From positions 1-46,283 of the IMG/VR virus record IMGVR_UViG_3300010354_007935: 46,283 nt of DNA, one strand, 5' to 3'. The notes below the pieces were generated by a model. It saw nothing but the letters and a program-made list of their open reading frames with translations, did no database searches and was not told where the DNA came from. Position numbers and translations under genes: made by a program. This document shows positions 45,478-46,283 of this stretch, in pieces (position 1 is the first letter of the stretch; each line of letters starts with the position of its first letter). The stretch comes from a virus.

Positions 45478-46046
45478 CCATGTACTCAGGCGGTTTAGAC
45501 AGCCTAGGCATGGTCTACAAACTGCTAACTGAAGAACAGTACAAAAACTACAAGTTACACATTCACCACGTTCACCAGCGTAATGTTGAGAACCGTGATC
45601 GTGCGGAAGCTATCACAGTAGAAATGGCTCTAAAAGAACTAGAGAGATTAGGTTACAGTTTTGTCTACAGTGAAAGCGAAATAGGCACACAACCCTATAA
45701 CGGACAGTTTATGTATGATACGGACAGCATCAATTTCTTTGCGGGTTATGTTTGTTCAGTAAATCCTAATATTGTAAAAGTTGCCATGGGTATGCAGAGA
45801 AACGATGCTAGTCAACGATTAGAAGAACGCCGTATTCGTGCTAATAAAATCCTACAGGCATTTACACCTGCTGAAAAGATATTTCCTGTAATTGACATGA
45901 CCAAACGTGAGATCTACGATATGCTACCAGAAACGCTACGTAATATGTTTTGGAGTTGTAGAACTCCTGTCTACACTGAAAAAAATATCGCACCCTGTGG
46001 AAGGTGCGATACTTGTTTAAAACTTAAAGAACAAGGTATTCGTTAA
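45456..46046 (+). CDS. queC: QueC-like 7-cyano-7-deazaguanine synthase
   Basis: QueC turns 7-carboxy-7-deazaguanine into preQ0 using ATP and ammonia. The 196-residue protein has the PP-loop SGGLDS (11-16) of the adenine-nucleotide alpha-hydrolase fold and the QueC C-terminal zinc site: Cys168, Cys181, Cys184 and Cys187 in WSCRTP...PCGRCDTC. Length is slightly below E. coli QueC (231). The cassette sits on the opposite strand between fibre genes. An intrinsic terminator for the opposing transcript is encoded within the codons of its zinc site. It completes most of the preQ0 pathway with FolE and QueD. Confidence 0.9.
   Translation: MEQQTILAMYSGGLDSLGMVYKLLTEEQYKNYKLHIHHVHQRNVENRDRAEAITVEMALKELERLGYSFVYSESEIGTQPYNGQFMYDTDSINFFAGYVCSVNPNIVKVAMGMQRNDASQRLEERRIRANKILQAFTPAEKIFPVIDMTKREIYDMLPETLRNMFWSCRTPVYTEKNIAPCGRCDTCLKLKEQGIR
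45979..46011 (-). terminator. Intrinsic terminator for the fibre transcript, antisense within queC
   Basis: On the minus strand, TATCGCACC and GGTGCGATA form a perfect nine-base-pair stem with an eight-base loop, followed by seven T residues (complement of 45979-45985). It lies 32 bases after the fibre stop at 46043. The same bases on the plus strand encode the QueC zinc-binding cysteines. Confidence 0.8.
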
Positions 46047-46283
46047 TCCCAAGATCCGCCACTCTGTTGCCATGCGCCATCTGTGAAGATTAGTGTACAG
46101 AATCCACGGCTGTCAAAATATGTAGCGTTAGCATCATTGAATATTTTAAACGGAATTAGTAGTCCACTTGTACCTACAGTACCATCTATTCTATAGTTGG
46201 CCACTACAACACCTATGCTTGAAGGTGATGCTCCGTCCTGCATAACTAGATACATAACCTGTCCATCAACGCCGTTTGCTAGG
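46043..46283 (-). CDS. Tail-fibre-like protein, C-terminal part only
   Basis: The reading frame is open to the window edge; the N-terminal part lies beyond 46283. The visible 79 residues include GVDGQVMYLVMQDGASPSS and a FDSRGFCTLIFTDGAWQQS segment, which resemble the C-terminal trimeric domains of phage fibre proteins. The stop codon overlaps that of the convergent queC through the palindrome TTAA. It is probably the last gene of the upstream fibre operon, ended by the terminator described above. Confidence 0.75.
   Translation of the reverse strand, partial: LANGVDGQVMYLVMQDGASPSSIGVVVANYRIDGTVGTSGLLIPFKIFNDANATYFDSRGFCTLIFTDGAWQQSGGSWD

Noticed and set aside
1-46283. tRNA genes, insertion sequences or integrase
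   Set aside because: No cloverleaf-like sequence in the few intergenic gaps and no transposase or integrase motifs were seen; a tRNA scan was not possible.

Overview
The window is a piece of a large, AT-rich tailed-phage genome of the marine T4-like (myovirus) type. It carries T4 replication genes (DNA polymerase gp43, sliding clamp gp45, clamp-loader ATPase gp44, a DsbA-like DNA-binding protein), a lysis cassette, tail-fibre genes and a long series of small overlapping genes of kinds familiar from marine T4-like phages. Spanins, two lipoproteins and a GH19 endolysin point to a Gram-negative host. Promoter-like TTGAC-N17/18-TAtaAT sequences fit a host sigma70, and CTAAATA/ATAAATA boxes fit the T4-type late promoter. 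The host cannot be named from the sequence; there are no photosynthesis genes. Family assignments come from motifs and memory, not from searches.

Layout. Nearly everything lies on the minus strand, so operons read from high to low coordinates. Positions 46283-46043 and 44966-39605 hold tail-fibre and virion genes, interrupted by a two-gene plus-strand cassette (Rossmann-like protein plus QueC). Positions 39605-38167 hold small phage genes, a DnaE-like fragment and a GroES-like co-chaperonin. Positions 38105-36201 hold clamp loader and dCMP deaminase. PhoH is a solitary plus-strand gene at 35473 with a structured leader. Positions 35310-30162 hold two conserved phage genes and the lysis block (endolysin, i-spanin, o-spanin, lipoprotein, membrane proteins, holin). 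Positions 30095-26943 encode DnaJ and ClpA. Positions 26932-17098 hold a run of probable internal head proteins, several starting with a T4-like capsid-targeting peptide, together with Dps. Positions 17029-11567 hold DsbA-like, SGNH hydrolase, DNA polymerase, UDP-sugar dehydrogenase and sliding clamp. Positions 11570-1 are an accessory operon: DUF2061 and TauE/SafE membrane proteins, a DpdA/TGT-like enzyme, two sugar-type oxidoreductases, an unknown QueD neighbour, QueD, a glycosyltransferase, small phage genes, FolE, a purine phosphoribosyltransferase and GuaC.

How the genes work together. The most notable system is a scattered but nearly complete 7-deazaguanine DNA-modification pathway: FolE (GTP to dihydroneopterin triphosphate), QueD, QueC (to preQ0) and a DpdA-type transglycosylase that would swap guanine in DNA for the modified base. 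A recognisable QueE is absent from the window. FolE is translationally coupled to a guanine-type phosphoribosyltransferase and GMP reductase, which could recycle the guanine released by DpdA; this is inference.

The regulatory architecture is unusually readable. Six sigma70-type promoters were found. Two sit inside long inverted repeats, one of which hides a ribosome-binding site on read-through RNA. One is built into a transcription terminator. phoH has a leader with mutually exclusive stems, and a terminator for a tail-fibre transcript is encoded antisense within the zinc-site codons of queC. The longer gaps were examined: 35311-35472 holds the late promoter and phoH leader, and no other non-coding stretch exceeds 100 bases. 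No tRNA, CRISPR array or insertion sequence was recognised.
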